Positions 36,788-47,738 of a stretch of 64,000 bases of DNA are shown in pieces (the stretch's first letter is position 1; each line of letters begins with the position of its first letter). The notes under the pieces are model-generated. The model was not told the origin of the DNA, ran no database searches, and worked only from the letters and a program-made list of their open reading frames with translations. The stretch is taken from positions 38,498,487 to 38,562,486 of the forward strand of contig CM063500.1 in NCBI GenBank assembly GCA_032207245.1. Direction: 5' to 3'. The position numbers and the translations under genes are program-made. The stretch is from Pardosa pseudoannulata. Lineage: Eukaryota; Arthropoda; Arachnida; Araneae; Lycosidae.

Positions 36788-37922
36788 AAAGAAAATTCTC
36801 AGGGGTTTCAAAACTTAAATCAAGGGTAAAAATTCCCGCGTCATTTTCCATTCTCCTTTTTAACCCCTAACCTAAATTGACCACTGGGGCTACAGGTTAC
36901 GCCCTCAGAGAAGGGGCCTGGCCAATTATATACCTACATGGTCCTAGCGAACAATTTAGGAAATTTCCAAATAAAAAGGAGATACACGCTAGCGGAGACA
37001 GATTTTTCTAGAGATATTTTCCCACAGATGTTGACCCAGGTGTTACGTGTCTTGTACATAGAACTTCATGCTAGCTGACCCTTCAGTTTGTCCCTATGAT
37101 GAAGTGGGAACTCGTCCTTCAAAGTTATCTTAATAAAGGTCTTTAGCTGAAATGGTATCATTTTTATGGCCATTACTGCAACCCCCCATCGAGAAGTCAG
37201 TCTCATTACATATATATGTATGTATATTAGGTTAGGGAAAAAGAAATCCATTATTTTTTTCGGTAGATGGCGGTAGTGATCGATATCTCGTAAAGCATCA
37301 ATCAAACAATTTCAAATTTATGCGCGTTGTCAAGGTGACATTTCACACTAAAAAAATTTTTTTACTGTTTTTTGTTTGGTCCATTCAGTTGTGAATTATA
37401 GGGTGTTAAAAATGGAAGTCAACAAAGAGAAAATTCGGTACATTTTACAGTTTTTCTTTGATAAAGGCGAAAATGCAAGCCAGGCGGCTGAAATTGTGTG
37501 TGTAATAAGACGAGATTCACTATGGGTTGTTGCAGTCATGGCCCATAAAAATGACACCGTTTTAGTTAGACCTATATTAACAGAAAGCTGGAGGACGGGT
37601 TCCCACTTCATTATAGGGACAGGAGATATTAGGGGGTCAGCTAGAATGAAGCTTTAAGTAAAAGGCCATTAACACCTGGGTCAACATCTCAGCCAAACTC
37701 TGTGGGAAAATCTGCCTCCAATACCATGCATCTCCATTTTGTTTGAGAATTTCCTAAATTGTCTGCTAGGGCAATGTAGAGTTATAATTGGTTATACCCC
37801 CTTCTTTGAGGGCAGGAACTCTAGCTACAGTTAGGTTATGGGTTAAAAAGGGGATGCGGGAATTTTTTCTCTTGACTTAAGATTTGAAAATCCCTGAGAA
37901 TTTTCTCGGGCCAATACAAAAT
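36785..37922. repeat. Large inverted repeat with arms of about 425 bp
   Basis: The arm 36785-37212 is repeated in inverse orientation at 37501-37922; both share AACACCTGGGTCAACATC, CCTAAATTGT and the GAGAATTTTC end. A third, truncated copy in the right arm's orientation lies at 38765-38968. The loop between the arms holds a mariner remnant. Either two copies of one repeat sit head to head, or this is a fold-back element. Confidence 0.8.
37227..37502 (+). mobile_element. 5' end of a mariner transposon, truncated
   Basis: After a TA, the element opens TTAGGTTAGGGAAAAAGAAA, a mariner-type terminal repeat. At 37412 an ATG starts a frame MEVNKEKIRYILQFFFDKGE followed by NASQAAEIVC, the N-terminal helix-turn-helix of a mariner transposase. 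Homology stops at about 37502, where the inverted-repeat arm begins, so the catalytic D,D34D domain is missing. The frame at 37376-37657 is a chance fusion across this junction. Confidence 0.75.
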
Positions 37923-37959
37923 CCCTGCATTAGTTTCCCGATCTCGTTTACTTTTCCTT

Positions 37960-37965
<6 letters not shown>

Positions 37966-38020
<55 letters not shown>

Positions 38021-38035
38021 CATACATACACACAC
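37966..38035 (+). repeat. (CA)n(TA)n(CATA)n microsatellite
   Basis: Compound dinucleotide repeat that creates spurious open frames on both strands. Confidence 0.9.
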
Positions 38036-38115
38036 ATACATACATCAGGTAGGAACTAGGTCTTTTGGCGCCCGTGGTGATAGAAACTAGCTTTCGCTTG
38101 GTGCTGCCAAATGTT

Positions 38116-38475
38116 AGCCGCGATTGCTCAGATGGAAAAGGCACCGATCTCGTGACTGGAAGGTTGCGGGTTCGAAGCTCGAGCCAGCCTAAGATCCACA
38201 GTGTTCGTTATAGTTGACTGTGGCACGTAAAATATGTTCGTGGCCACAATATCCTCTAAATTCTCAAACAATCCCTCTGAGGGTGGCGGGCCAAGCCTTG
38301 GGGATTTTCTTCTTGGTCATTGTTTCTAAATTACGAGAAACACTTGAGCCTTCTTAGTTTTTACCTTAGGGGGCGTTGCTTGTGCAAAATCGTTCTTTCA
38401 CCCTAGCGGTGCTCAAAAGAAAGGTGCACCTCTTTGTCTTAATACGAGTAGCGTGCGGTTTAAATCGTGCTTGGT
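38116..38475 (+). repeat. tRNA-derived SINE, third family
   Basis: Starts AGCCGCGATTGCTCAGATGG, a tRNA-like head with an A-box pattern, followed by a B box GGTTGCGGGTTCGAAGC, then an unrelated body with CTCTGAGGGTGGCGGGCC. It is not a functional tRNA: the arms do not pair into a cloverleaf that I can confirm. The 3' limit is approximate. Confidence 0.6.
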
Positions 38476-39542
38476 TTGTTCAAATGGCAATGGAAATAAC
38501 AATAACTACTAGAACTACCTGAAAAAGGCATAATTTAGTATTTTTCTGTATAGCATATATTCAGAATGAACTCTTTACTTACAAAATTAAAAACTAACAC
38601 CTTTCAATTTGTAGAATTTATAAAAAGGGAAAAGAATTTACGACATCACTCTCCAAGATTTAACGTCCACGAATAAATCGATGAGCTCATTTTAGTTATA
38701 GATGCTTACGGTTTATTTTTCAGTGCAGAGTATGGACATACGAATAAAATCAAAATGTTATGTATGACGGGAGATATTAGGGGTCAGCTAGAATGAAGTT
38801 TTAAGTAAAAGGCCCTTAACACCTGGGTCAACATCTCAACCAAACACTGTGGGAAAATCTGCCTCCGATACCGTGCATCTCCATTTTGTTTGAGAATTTC
38901 CTAAATTGTCCGATGGGGCAGTGTAGAGTTATAATTGGTTAGACCCCCTTCTTTGAGGGCAGGAACTGTTATGTATTCCCTATTCTTGCCCCGACGAGGA
39001 TCATATATATGATTTTACTAGTTTCAGCTTGTTGAAAGAACGTTCTATCGTTACAAACAGTCATAGAAAGGTTTCTCATAGGAGTTACTTTATTTGAATT
39101 CTGGATGATTTATTCCTTTTTAAACTTCAGAGGAATTCAATTCCTTGAAGTCTTTCCCTATCTAAATCGGTTGAAACTTAAAACTCTCAACTCATAATGC
39201 GAATTCATGTGATTCTCTGTTAAGAAAAACTTCTTCAACTTTTTGCTTTTTTCCTTGCAACGGGCCGGAATCTACACGTTTACATGGATTTACAAACATT
39301 TCCCCCTTATACCCAGGGATTAATAAACAACATAAATGTAAAATCTCACGCCTAATTTTATTAATAATTCTAGTTTATTGTCTTTTTAACCCTACCCTTT
39401 AATTGTTATTTTGAAAATAAATTTTGAGCTTTTCATTATTTCTATTCGGGAGCGAATTGTCCTCGTTTGGATCGAGTTGGAGAGTCTTTAGCAATAAGTC
39501 TGCGCACGAATTGGTACCTATTAGACTGATACACCCGTAGCT
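38476..39542. other. Repeat-derived intron DNA
   Basis: Includes the truncated third copy (38765-38968) of the inverted-repeat family, then sequence starting TGTTATGTATTCCC that could be LTR-like but has no provable partner. Confidence 0.4.
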
Positions 39543-41450
39543 AGTGCCACCTTTGCCACGCCCTAGTTAGGGCTCTGCCATACATATGTGTGTGTAATGG
39601 TATTTAGCCAAAAACTAAATATCTTAATTGTAATTGTATTCTAAAATAAATTTCTGTCTATTCTATCCTGAAATTACAACCTTTTGGCGAAATACCTTTG
39701 TCTCCCGTCTGACTGCAATACCGTTGGCGACTTCGCATACACCAAAATAAATTCCTTCTTAGTTCAACTATTCTTATATAACTCCTTTACGTAACTTAGT
39801 TTCGCTTCTTATACGTCATCATGTGACTAATTCTTAATATTCTCACTGGCTGGCTCACTAGCGCCTTACACTGCTATAAAATCCCATGTTACCTGTTTTT
39901 TTTTTGGGGGGGGAGAAGCACCATAGACGAGATGTCTCAATAAACTGTGTTATTTTTAATTTAAAATTTTGACACAGTATAAACTATATATATAAACTAT
40001 AAACTAGTTTTACTAAGCAATAGTTTTATTAAGCGTTATTAAGCATAACGTACAGCAGGGGTAAATAAGTTTTCTACCAAGGAGGATTCCTCAATAATGC
40101 GATGGGCCTAGTCTGCTGATTGTACTTACTTCATAGGGACGATTTCCGAGAGAAAAAAGTGAAAATTAATCTTTTCCTTCCATTTAAAATAATATCCACA
40201 ACATACAAAAATTGAAAAAGACGTATCTATTTTTTAAGGTTGTTATTTTAACATTTCGATGACAGAAATGTGTAAAACATTAAGTTTTACATTTTTAATG
40301 ACTTTTTCAAAATACATTAGAAATAATTTACAATCCATTTCAAATACAGTCAGTTAGTTCTATTCCCGCCAATAGTCTGATAGCGCATAACAAGCTATAT
40401 TGAACGACATTTTTCAGACTTTTTTTTAACTCAATTTATTATTTAAGCAAGCAGGAACAAAGCAAAAGCTTGGTAAATATATCTTATCTCCTTGAGAAAT
40501 GCTATCCTAATGCATTCGTAGTGCCCCCTTTGCCACGCCCTAGTTAGGGCTCTGGCATACATACATATGTGTGCAATGGTATTTAACCAAAATCTAAATA
40601 ACTTAATTGTATTCTAAAACAAATTTCTGTCGATTCTATCCCTGAAATTACAGCCTTTTGTTGAAATACCTTTGTCTCCCTTTTGACTGTAATAACTTTC
40701 GCGACTTCGCATACACCAAAATAAATTCCTCCTTAGTTCAATTATTCTTATGTAACTCCTTTATGTAACTTAGTTTTACTTCTTACGCATCATCATGTGA
40801 CTAATTCTTAATATTCTCATTGGCTGGCTCACTAGCGTACCACACCACTATAAAATCGCACGTTATCCGTTTTGGGGGGTGAGAAGCACCATAGACGAGA
40901 TGTCTCAATAAAATGGTATTTTTAATTTAAAATTTTGATTCAGCATAAAACTATAAACTAGTTTTATTAAGCATAACGTACAGCAGGGGTAAGCTAGTTT
41001 TCTACCAAGGAGGACCCCTCGATGCAATGGCACCTAGTCTGCTGATCGTACTTACTTCATAGGGAAGGTTTCCGGGAGAAAAAAGTGAAAATTAATCTTT
41101 TCCTTCCATTTAAAATAATATCCATAACATACAAAAATTGAAAAAGACGTATCAATTTTTTTAATGTGCTTATTTTAACAGTTTGATGACATAAATGTGT
41201 GAAACATTAATTTTTACATTTTTTAATGACTTTTTCAAAATACATTAGAAATAATTTACATTCTATTTTAAATGCGACCAGTTAGTTATATTCCCTCCAA
41301 CAGTCTGATAGCACATAACAAGCTATATTGAAGGACATTTTTAGGACTTTTTAAACTCAATTTATTATTTAAGCACACAGGAACAGAGCAAAAGCTTGGT
41401 AAATATATATTACCTCCTTGAAAAATGCTATCCTAAAGGATGTAAGACAT
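39543..41450 (+). repeat. Tandem direct duplication, unit about 977 bp
   Basis: Unit A (39543-40519) and unit B (40520-41450) align over nearly their whole length, from CTTTGCCACGCCCTAGTTAG to the TTGGTAAATATAT region. Each unit has a TATAAA (39875 and 40849) followed by GAGAAGCACCATAGACGAGA and a CAATAAA. That order resembles an LTR or a small transcription unit. No coding capacity is seen. Confidence 0.8.
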
Positions 41451-42139
41451 TCGTGATATTGCGTTGAGGATTTCCTCCCCCCCCCCCTAATTTGATCATC
41501 TTAGGGAGAACGGATATTTCCTCCTAATTCTACACCCCTATTCCATCTGCGTCCTCCTAGCGATAAGACATGCATACCTCAGATTTATTACGTACTTTCT
41601 CTGGCTGACCGGGGAGATCTTTTACATTATTTCTACTGTCCGAGCTCCTTGGGATTTTAGCCTCCCCTGTTGACTATTTGGTTTTACCATGCCCTATGAT
41701 ATGCCTATAAGGACTCGAGATAGAAACCGGGCTCGATTTCCCTGTTCACGCAGAGGACGTGCAGGGTAAATCCAACAAATTATGCATTTATCATTATTTA
41801 TTCTTATGCAAATACAACTAAGTATATGGCCTTAAGATACATATATTCTTCAGAATGTCGTTCGACAGGATTGCATATGCCTAGTTCGTTAATCCTGAGA
41901 TTGCTTTCAGTGAACATATAATAGCAGTTAGCGAGAGAAATTAACCACTAAAAGATGTAAAAGGATAGATAAACATGGCTTCGAGAACACATAACACAAA
42001 AGAAATACATAAGCAAATACTATGCATTAGTTCCTCATACATATGTACGGTATTGGTTTTAGTTAATAAGGCCGTAATTGAGAACTTATTCAGACACTGA
42101 TGGGTTGCGAACACAACTAGGACTAAGGAACTCTGTTGA
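41451..42139. other. Moderate-GC intron DNA, nothing recognised
   Basis: No frame or repeat could be assigned; composition hints at old element sequence. Confidence 0.35.
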
Positions 42140-42473
42140 GCGATGAGTAGAATTTTGAGTAGTGGAAAAAACCAGGTTTAAACCCGGAAAAAAAACCGGG
42201 TTTTTTGGGAAGGGAATTTTGAAAATTTCTAAAACGTGGGAATTTTGAAGTATTTTGAAGTCGCTAATTCCTATGACACAATGAGAACTACCACTTTTTT
42301 TCTGTTTTTGTTATAGAAAAGTTGATATTTTCACAAAATTTAACTATTATATGCTATGAAAAAATTGAATAATTGAGATTAACTCACAATAAATTTGCAA
42401 GGTATCATGTTTAACATGAAAGTATGAGTATATTTTTCTTTTGAGAAATATCTAATACTTTTGTTAATACATA

Positions 42474-42636
42474 GCCGAACGACGGCCGATTGGTTAGGGT
42501 GCTAACCATCGGTCCCGGAGTTCGTGGGTTCGAATCCAGTACTGGCATGGATTTTCGTAGCCGTTTGGAATCGACTTTAAGCTGTAGGTCCCAGTCTCAT
42601 TTAGCCCTTGTGTTGCAAAATAGTAGACCAAACAAA
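42474..42636 (+). repeat. tRNA-derived SINE (family 1) inside the hAT-like element
   Basis: Head GCCGAACGACGGCCGATTGG, B box GGGTTCGAATCC, standard body; the tail is shortened to CCAAACAAAA. Confidence 0.85.
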
Positions 42637-42705
42637 ATATTATTATATAAATATTAGGCAATAATCTGTAGTGTCACAAAACCTATAAATCATTATTTTT
42701 CTTAG

Positions 42706-42897
<192 letters not shown>

Positions 42898-43209
42898 GTG
42901 CGTGTGTAGGAATTGGACACAAAATGCAAAAGTGTCATTTGATGACACCTTTAAATGATATATGCATTACAAAAAATAATAAACTGTTATTTTAAATTTA
43001 AAAATATTTATTCTTATTTTATAAAAGGAGGGGAAAAGTTTAGCATAAAGCAATTTACATAATAAATAATGATCAAAATTAATGTATATAATTATTATAT
43101 TACCAAATAAAATTGAAGCAACCAGTCATGTGTTTGGTAAGACTAACAGGGTAATTAATTACATAAGTACTACTATAAAATCATTTAAATGCTCATTGCT
43201 ATTATGTCT

Positions 43210-43243
<34 letters not shown>

Positions 43244-43246
<3 letters not shown>

Positions 43247-43581
43247 GCGAAAACGGAACTCTAATTCCGGGGTGTTAGGCGCCAGTCTGACTTGCGGTTT
43301 TTGTTTTTGTTATTTCTAGCACTAAAATCTATGTTTTTTACTCACTTCGGTGAAATTGGCCGACGAGAAGGTCGGTAGTCTAATTCGCTCATTCTTGCAA
43401 TCTGAGTAGCATTAAAGTTAAAGTTTTTGAAAACCTTGGTGTCCATGTGTCCAAATAATTCTCAACTTGTGTCCAGTCCTGGGAGATGGGTAAGTTACCC
43501 AATCTTTTCTAGTCATTATAATCTTGTTACGTTTTGTAACGATTCTTTTCTTTATACGTAAGGGGAATTTAAAGCTCCCCA
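43244..43581 (+). mobile_element. 5' LTR of BEL/Pao retrotransposon
   Basis: The 338-bp repeat starts TGGGCGAAAACGG and ends AAGCTCCCCA (TG...CA). It matches the 3' LTR at 49022-49361 with about five substitutions and one 2-bp indel by eye, roughly 98.5 percent identity. The left flank is a pure (AT)n tract, so a target duplication cannot be read. Confidence 0.93.
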
Positions 43582-43586
43582 TTAAA

Positions 43587-43603
43587 TGGTCCGTCGAGCC
43601 GGA
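43587..43603 (+). promoter_or_regulatory. Primer binding site, probably for tRNA-Tyr
   Basis: Five bases after the LTR, TGGTCCGTCGAGCCGGA begins with the TGG that pairs with a tRNA CCA end. From memory of metazoan tRNA-Tyr 3' ends (CCGGCTCGAAGGACCA) it differs at one position. It would prime minus-strand DNA synthesis. Confidence 0.6.
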
Positions 43604-43746
43604 GACCACCTTTGGTGTAATTAGTCCAATGATTAATCAATTGGTCAGTTATTCTAATTCATTTATTTCTTTGTGCAATTGATTCATTATTTTGTTCAGA
43701 ATTGAAACGTATTCAAAATCTGATATATTCATTCAATTTTATATAG

Positions 43747-43809
<63 letters not shown>
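43747..43809 (+). repeat. (AT)n tract inside the retrotransposon leader
   Basis: A dinucleotide tract of about 60 bp lies between the primer site and gag, an unusual place for a microsatellite in an element with otherwise normal composition. Confidence 0.85.
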
Positions 43810-43810
<1 letters not shown>

Positions 43811-43938
43811 TATAGTAGTATATTTGTTTTTGTTTATTATTATTGATCATAATAATTTATTCGGAAGTTTCGTTTCTGACATTTGGCTATATGCTAAACT
43901 TAAGCTATTTTTAGAATTTTTGTTGTTTATTTGAGAAT

Positions 43939-45975
43939 TTGAGTATGTCCCCTAAACTATCAAAGAATTTGACTCATTTTGAACAGGTGTGTAAGGAAAT
44001 TGAACATGTAAAAAAGAAAATTGGGGATTGTGATTCTAGTGAATGCGCTCGAGTTTTGGTTTTAAAATCGAAAGTGAAAGTGTTAGAACAAAAATTAGAA
44101 AGTTCATTTCAAAATTTATCATTGAGTGATAATGAAGATAGTTTCGATATATTTATGAGCTATCAGGATATCCTTACAGATTTATCGGTGGATTTAGAGA
44201 ATAAAACTGAAAAGAGCTTTGAGAAGGGGGGCAATTCGGAGTCAATAAGGGTTAGTTCGGAATCGAAACAAAATGCGGTTCGCCTTCCAATTATAGAAAT
44301 TCCTTTGTTTTTTGGGGAAAATTGGATTAGTTTTAAGGAATTATTTAATTCCACAATTCTGAAAAATGAAAATCTTTCTAACCTTGAAAAATTGCAATAT
44401 CTACAAAGTTCGGTTCGCGGGAATGCGGCTAAACTAATTCGAGGATTCGCTCTACAGAGTGAAAATTTAGAGCACTGCTGGAACATACTGCAGAATCGGT
44501 ATGAAAATAAACGTTTACTTGCAGTTTCGCAAATAAACAAAGTTTTTTTGCATAAAGTTAGCAAAGTAGATAGCCCTAAAGGCCTTCTAGATTTGATTGA
44601 TGTATGTAACGAGGCTATTCGTAACTTAGACACTTTAGGATTAAAATCAAATTCTTTGAGCGATTTGATATTTATTAATTTTATGCTTGCGAAATGTGAT
44701 TCATCAATCAAACAAAATTGGGAACGTAATCTAGAAGATGATTCGATTCCGGATTTGAAAACTTTTCGATCTTTTATTGAACGAGAAGCTAGGGCAATGC
44801 AAGACTTAAAATCGGAACCAAAACACGCGTTTGTTAAAAAACCAAACCAATTTATGTCCGGGGAAAGAAAAATGATAGTCAATAATTCAATCAGTGTAAA
44901 GGAAGTAAAATGCATTCTATGTTCTCAAAATCATCAGTTATTTAAATGTTGTAATTTTAATCGTATGAATATTAATGAGAGGTGGAATTACGTCAAGGAA
45001 AATAAGCTATGCCCTAATTGTTTACGTTCGAATCATTGTTTAGACAAATGTAGAATTAACATTTTTTGTAAAAATTGCTCTAAGAAGCATCATACTTTAT
45101 TGCATAAGTATACGGAGGATAATACAAATATTACAAGGGAGGTTCAACAGGAGTCAGTTTCAAATAATTCGCAATGTCAGTCACCTGTTCACAATGATGT
45201 TTTATTATCGACAGCCCTACTTAAATTAAAATCCCCAAAAGGTCAGGTAATTATGTGTAGAGCGCTGATCGATAATGCTTCACAGAATTCGTTAATTTCT
45301 AAACAGTGTGCTGAGCGGTTGAATTTAGCCTTGATTGGCTCGAAACATCAGTTGATAGGTATCAATGGAATGTCCGCAGAGACTTCTTTGCATGTCGCGG
45401 AATTTAAAATTTCTCCTAATTTTTCAAATGATTTCAGTAATGTTAGGGCTTTAGTAGTTAATCGGGTGACTACCCCTCTCCCTAATTTTCGGCTGGATAG
45501 GGAAAGTTGGCCACACACCGAGAATCTACTTCTGGCGGATCCTGAATTTCATAAAGAACGACCAATTGACCTCTTAGTAGGGGCAGATCTCTTTGCTGGC
45601 ATAATCCAAGGTCCAGCTATTCAAGGTAAGCGTGGGGAACCCGCTGCCATTCCTACGACCCTGGGCCACATTTTAAGTGGTCCAATTGATAAAAATTCCA
45701 ATAATTCAAACAACTATTCGGTATGCAATCTGAGTTTAAATGAACAACTGGAACGATTCTGGGTTCTGGAATCAGTACCTAAACAATATTCTATCGAGAA
45801 CATTGAGGATCCGGCAGAAATTATCTATAGAGAGAATGTTAAAAGAAATGAAGATGGGCGGTACGTGGTCAAACTGCCAATAAAACCAGACTGTGCATTA
45901 GGAAATAGTGCAAACCATGCGGATAAATTATTTCTAATACTAGAACAAAAGCTAAATAAAAAAATAAGCAATTGA
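43939..45975 (+). CDS. BEL/Pao gag and protease polyprotein, 678 residues
   Basis: The first part is the capsid-like Gag: a coiled-coil-like N terminus (about 10-60), then a DUF1759-type domain (about 115-290) with the usual LPIIEIPLFFGE opening. Three zinc knuckles follow at about 325-388 (CILCSQNH, CPNCLRSNHC, CKNCSKKHH), which bind the RNA. Next is the DUF1758 aspartic protease (about 425-590), with the expected active-site aspartate at residue 445 followed by Asn-Ala instead of the usual Ser-Gly, and later DLLVGADLF. The C-terminal 80 residues (FWVLES, GRYVVKLP) are the start of the reverse-transcriptase region. The frame ends just after a run of seven A (45958-45964); pol continues in another frame. 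Start: the Met at 43939 is the first in this frame after the leader. Confidence 0.9.
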   Translation: MSMSPKLSKNLTHFEQVCKEIEHVKKKIGDCDSSECARVLVLKSKVKVLEQKLESSFQNLSLSDNEDSFDIFMSYQDILTDLSVDLENKTEKSFEKGGNSESIRVSSESKQNAVRLPIIEIPLFFGENWISFKELFNSTILKNENLSNLEKLQYLQSSVRGNAAKLIRGFALQSENLEHCWNILQNRYENKRLLAVSQINKVFLHKVSKVDSPKGLLDLIDVCNEAIRNLDTLGLKSNSLSDLIFINFMLAKCDSSIKQNWERNLEDDSIPDLKTFRSFIEREARAMQDLKSEPKHAFVKKPNQFMSGERKMIVNNSISVKEVKCILCSQNHQLFKCCNFNRMNINERWNYVKENKLCPNCLRSNHCLDKCRINIFCKNCSKKHHTLLHKYTEDNTNITREVQQESVSNNSQCQSPVHNDVLLSTALLKLKSPKGQVIMCRALIDNASQNSLISKQCAERLNLALIGSKHQLIGINGMSAETSLHVAEFKISPNFSNDFSNVRALVVNRVTTPLPNFRLDRESWPHTENLLLADPEFHKERPIDLLVGADLFAGIIQGPAIQGKRGEPAAIPTTLGHILSGPIDKNSNNSNNYSVCNLSLNEQLERFWVLESVPKQYSIENIEDPAEIIYRENVKRNEDGRYVVKLPIKPDCALGNSANHADKLFLILEQKLNKKISN

Positions 45976-46163
45976 AGGAATCATATTCGGAATTTATTGA
46001 TGAATATCAGCACCTGGCCCATATGCAGGCTTTAACTGAAGAAGAAAAATGTTTTGTACCCAATTTTTACCTTCCACATCATGCGGTCATAAATGACAAC
46101 AGTAGTACAAAGTCAGAGTCGTCTTCAATGCGTCAGCTAAATCAACGAATAACAAATCTTTAA
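45972..46163 (+). pseudogene. BEL/Pao pol, fragment linking protease and reverse transcriptase
   Basis: Short frame with SEFIDEYQHLAHMQ and VPNFYLPHHAVI, the conserved stretch just before the reverse-transcriptase fingers in this family. It is out of register with gag upstream, and homology passes into yet another frame near 46120, so two separate one-base losses bracket it. Confidence 0.75.
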
Positions 46164-46189
46164 ATTCTATATTATTTACCGGCCCTAAA

Positions 46190-47683
46190 TTGCAAACAAG
46201 TATCTTTGTCAACTTAATACAATTTCGGTCCTACCAGATTGCTTTATCGGCCGATCTGGAGAAAATGTATAGGCAAATTCTAGTAGCTGAGGAAGATACC
46301 CACCTCCAACGTATATTTTGGAGAACTAATGAGGCTGAACCATTGAAAGAATTCAAACTCAATACGGTGACGTATGGCACGTCATGTGCCCCGTTCCTGG
46401 CCTTGTGTACACTCCTACAATTATGCCATGATGAAAAGGACAATTTCCCGCATGCAACTAATATCGCGAAAACCCACTTTTATGTGGACGATTTCTTAGG
46501 GGGTGCTGATAGTATCGAAGAGGCTAAAACTCTCATCGCAGACTTAAGAAGTTTATTTTCAGCTGGAGGATTTAACCTACGAAAATGGTGTTCTAATAAT
46601 TTTGAAGCCATTGATTTTCTCCCAGAGTCTCAAAAATGTAGTCCCACAACACATAGCTTTCAACCTGATTCTGCTCAAAGAATATTAGGACTCGAGTGGA
46701 ATCTGAATACAGATGTCCTTCAAGTGAAAGTGTCAAAGGACACCAGAATCGCAACCAAGCGGAAATTGTTATCAATAATTGCTCGAATTTTTGACCCATT
46801 GGGTTTTCTCGCCCCTTCCACCATTATCCTTAAAATTCTTATGCAAGAGGTGTGGAAATTGAATCTGAATTGGGACGAAAAGCTTCCTTCAGATATTTTA
46901 GACACTTGGAGCAAATTCGATTCTCAAATTTTGCATTTTCAAGAAATGCAGGTTTCCAGGTGTTTATACTTTAAACAATCTTCATTGGTGGAACTCCATG
47001 GTTTTTGTGATGCTTCTCCCAAAGTATATGCTGCAGTATGCTATTTACGAGTATTCTTACCCGACATCAAAGTCTCTATGGTAGCAGCAAAGACAAGAGT
47101 TTCACCCCTTAAATCGGTTACACTGCCAAGACTCGAACTTTCTGCAGCACTTCTGCTAGCGGAACTTGTAATGATAGTACAATCAGCTTTGCGAGGGAAA
47201 ATAGACACTACGGTCTTGTGGACTGACTCAAGTATCGCCTTAAGTTGGATAAAAAATCCTCCCAGTAAGGGAAATCCATTTGTCCAACATCGAGTCCAGA
47301 AAATCCTCGATCTAACTACGAAAGAGCAATGGTTTCACATACCCGGAGTGTCAAATCCGGCCGATTTGGCCACTCGTGGGATTTTTCCGGAACAACTCAA
47401 ATCAAATCAGATGTGGTGGCAAGGACCTGCGTGGTTGAACGATCACGGAGAGCCTCCTTGTTCTACCTTGGCCACCATCCTTCAAAATCCTTCAGAACTT
47501 CTCCCTGTAGAAGAAGAACTGTCTGATCCGCCAATCGAGACTAAGCATGAAATTCTGAGAAAATTTTCTTCTTACTTCAAGTTGATAAGAGTAGTGGCTT
47601 GGATTTTTAGGTTTGTGAACAATACACGTCCCTCTAAGATTCGTGGGCCATTGAACTACGGGCATCTAAGGAGACGATCGTAA
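46190..47683 (+). pseudogene. BEL/Pao pol, reverse transcriptase and RNase H segment
   Basis: This 497-residue frame carries the reverse-transcriptase palm: motif A with ADLEKMYRQI (residues 21-30), motif B with GTSCAPF, and the catalytic YVDD at 98-101. The connection region and RNase H follow, with all four acidic positions visible (FCDAS, LPRLELS, WTDSS, NPADLATRG). The domain itself looks intact, but the frame is broken at both ends: upstream near 46120, and downstream near 47650 where homology leaves the frame before the stop. These breaks mean the copy cannot make a full polyprotein as sequenced. Confidence 0.85.
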
Positions 47684-47738
47684 AACTCATACAAACTACA
47701 GAATTTGCGGAAGAGATCAAGGCCTTAAGAAACAATAA

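Noticed and set aside
37376..37657. A 93-residue frame starting before the mariner ATG
   Set aside because: It joins a mariner N-terminus to unrelated inverted-repeat sequence; the true homology stops near 37502.
44163..44915. A 250-residue minus-strand open frame
   Set aside because: It lies entirely antisense to the well-supported gag domain and shows no family features.
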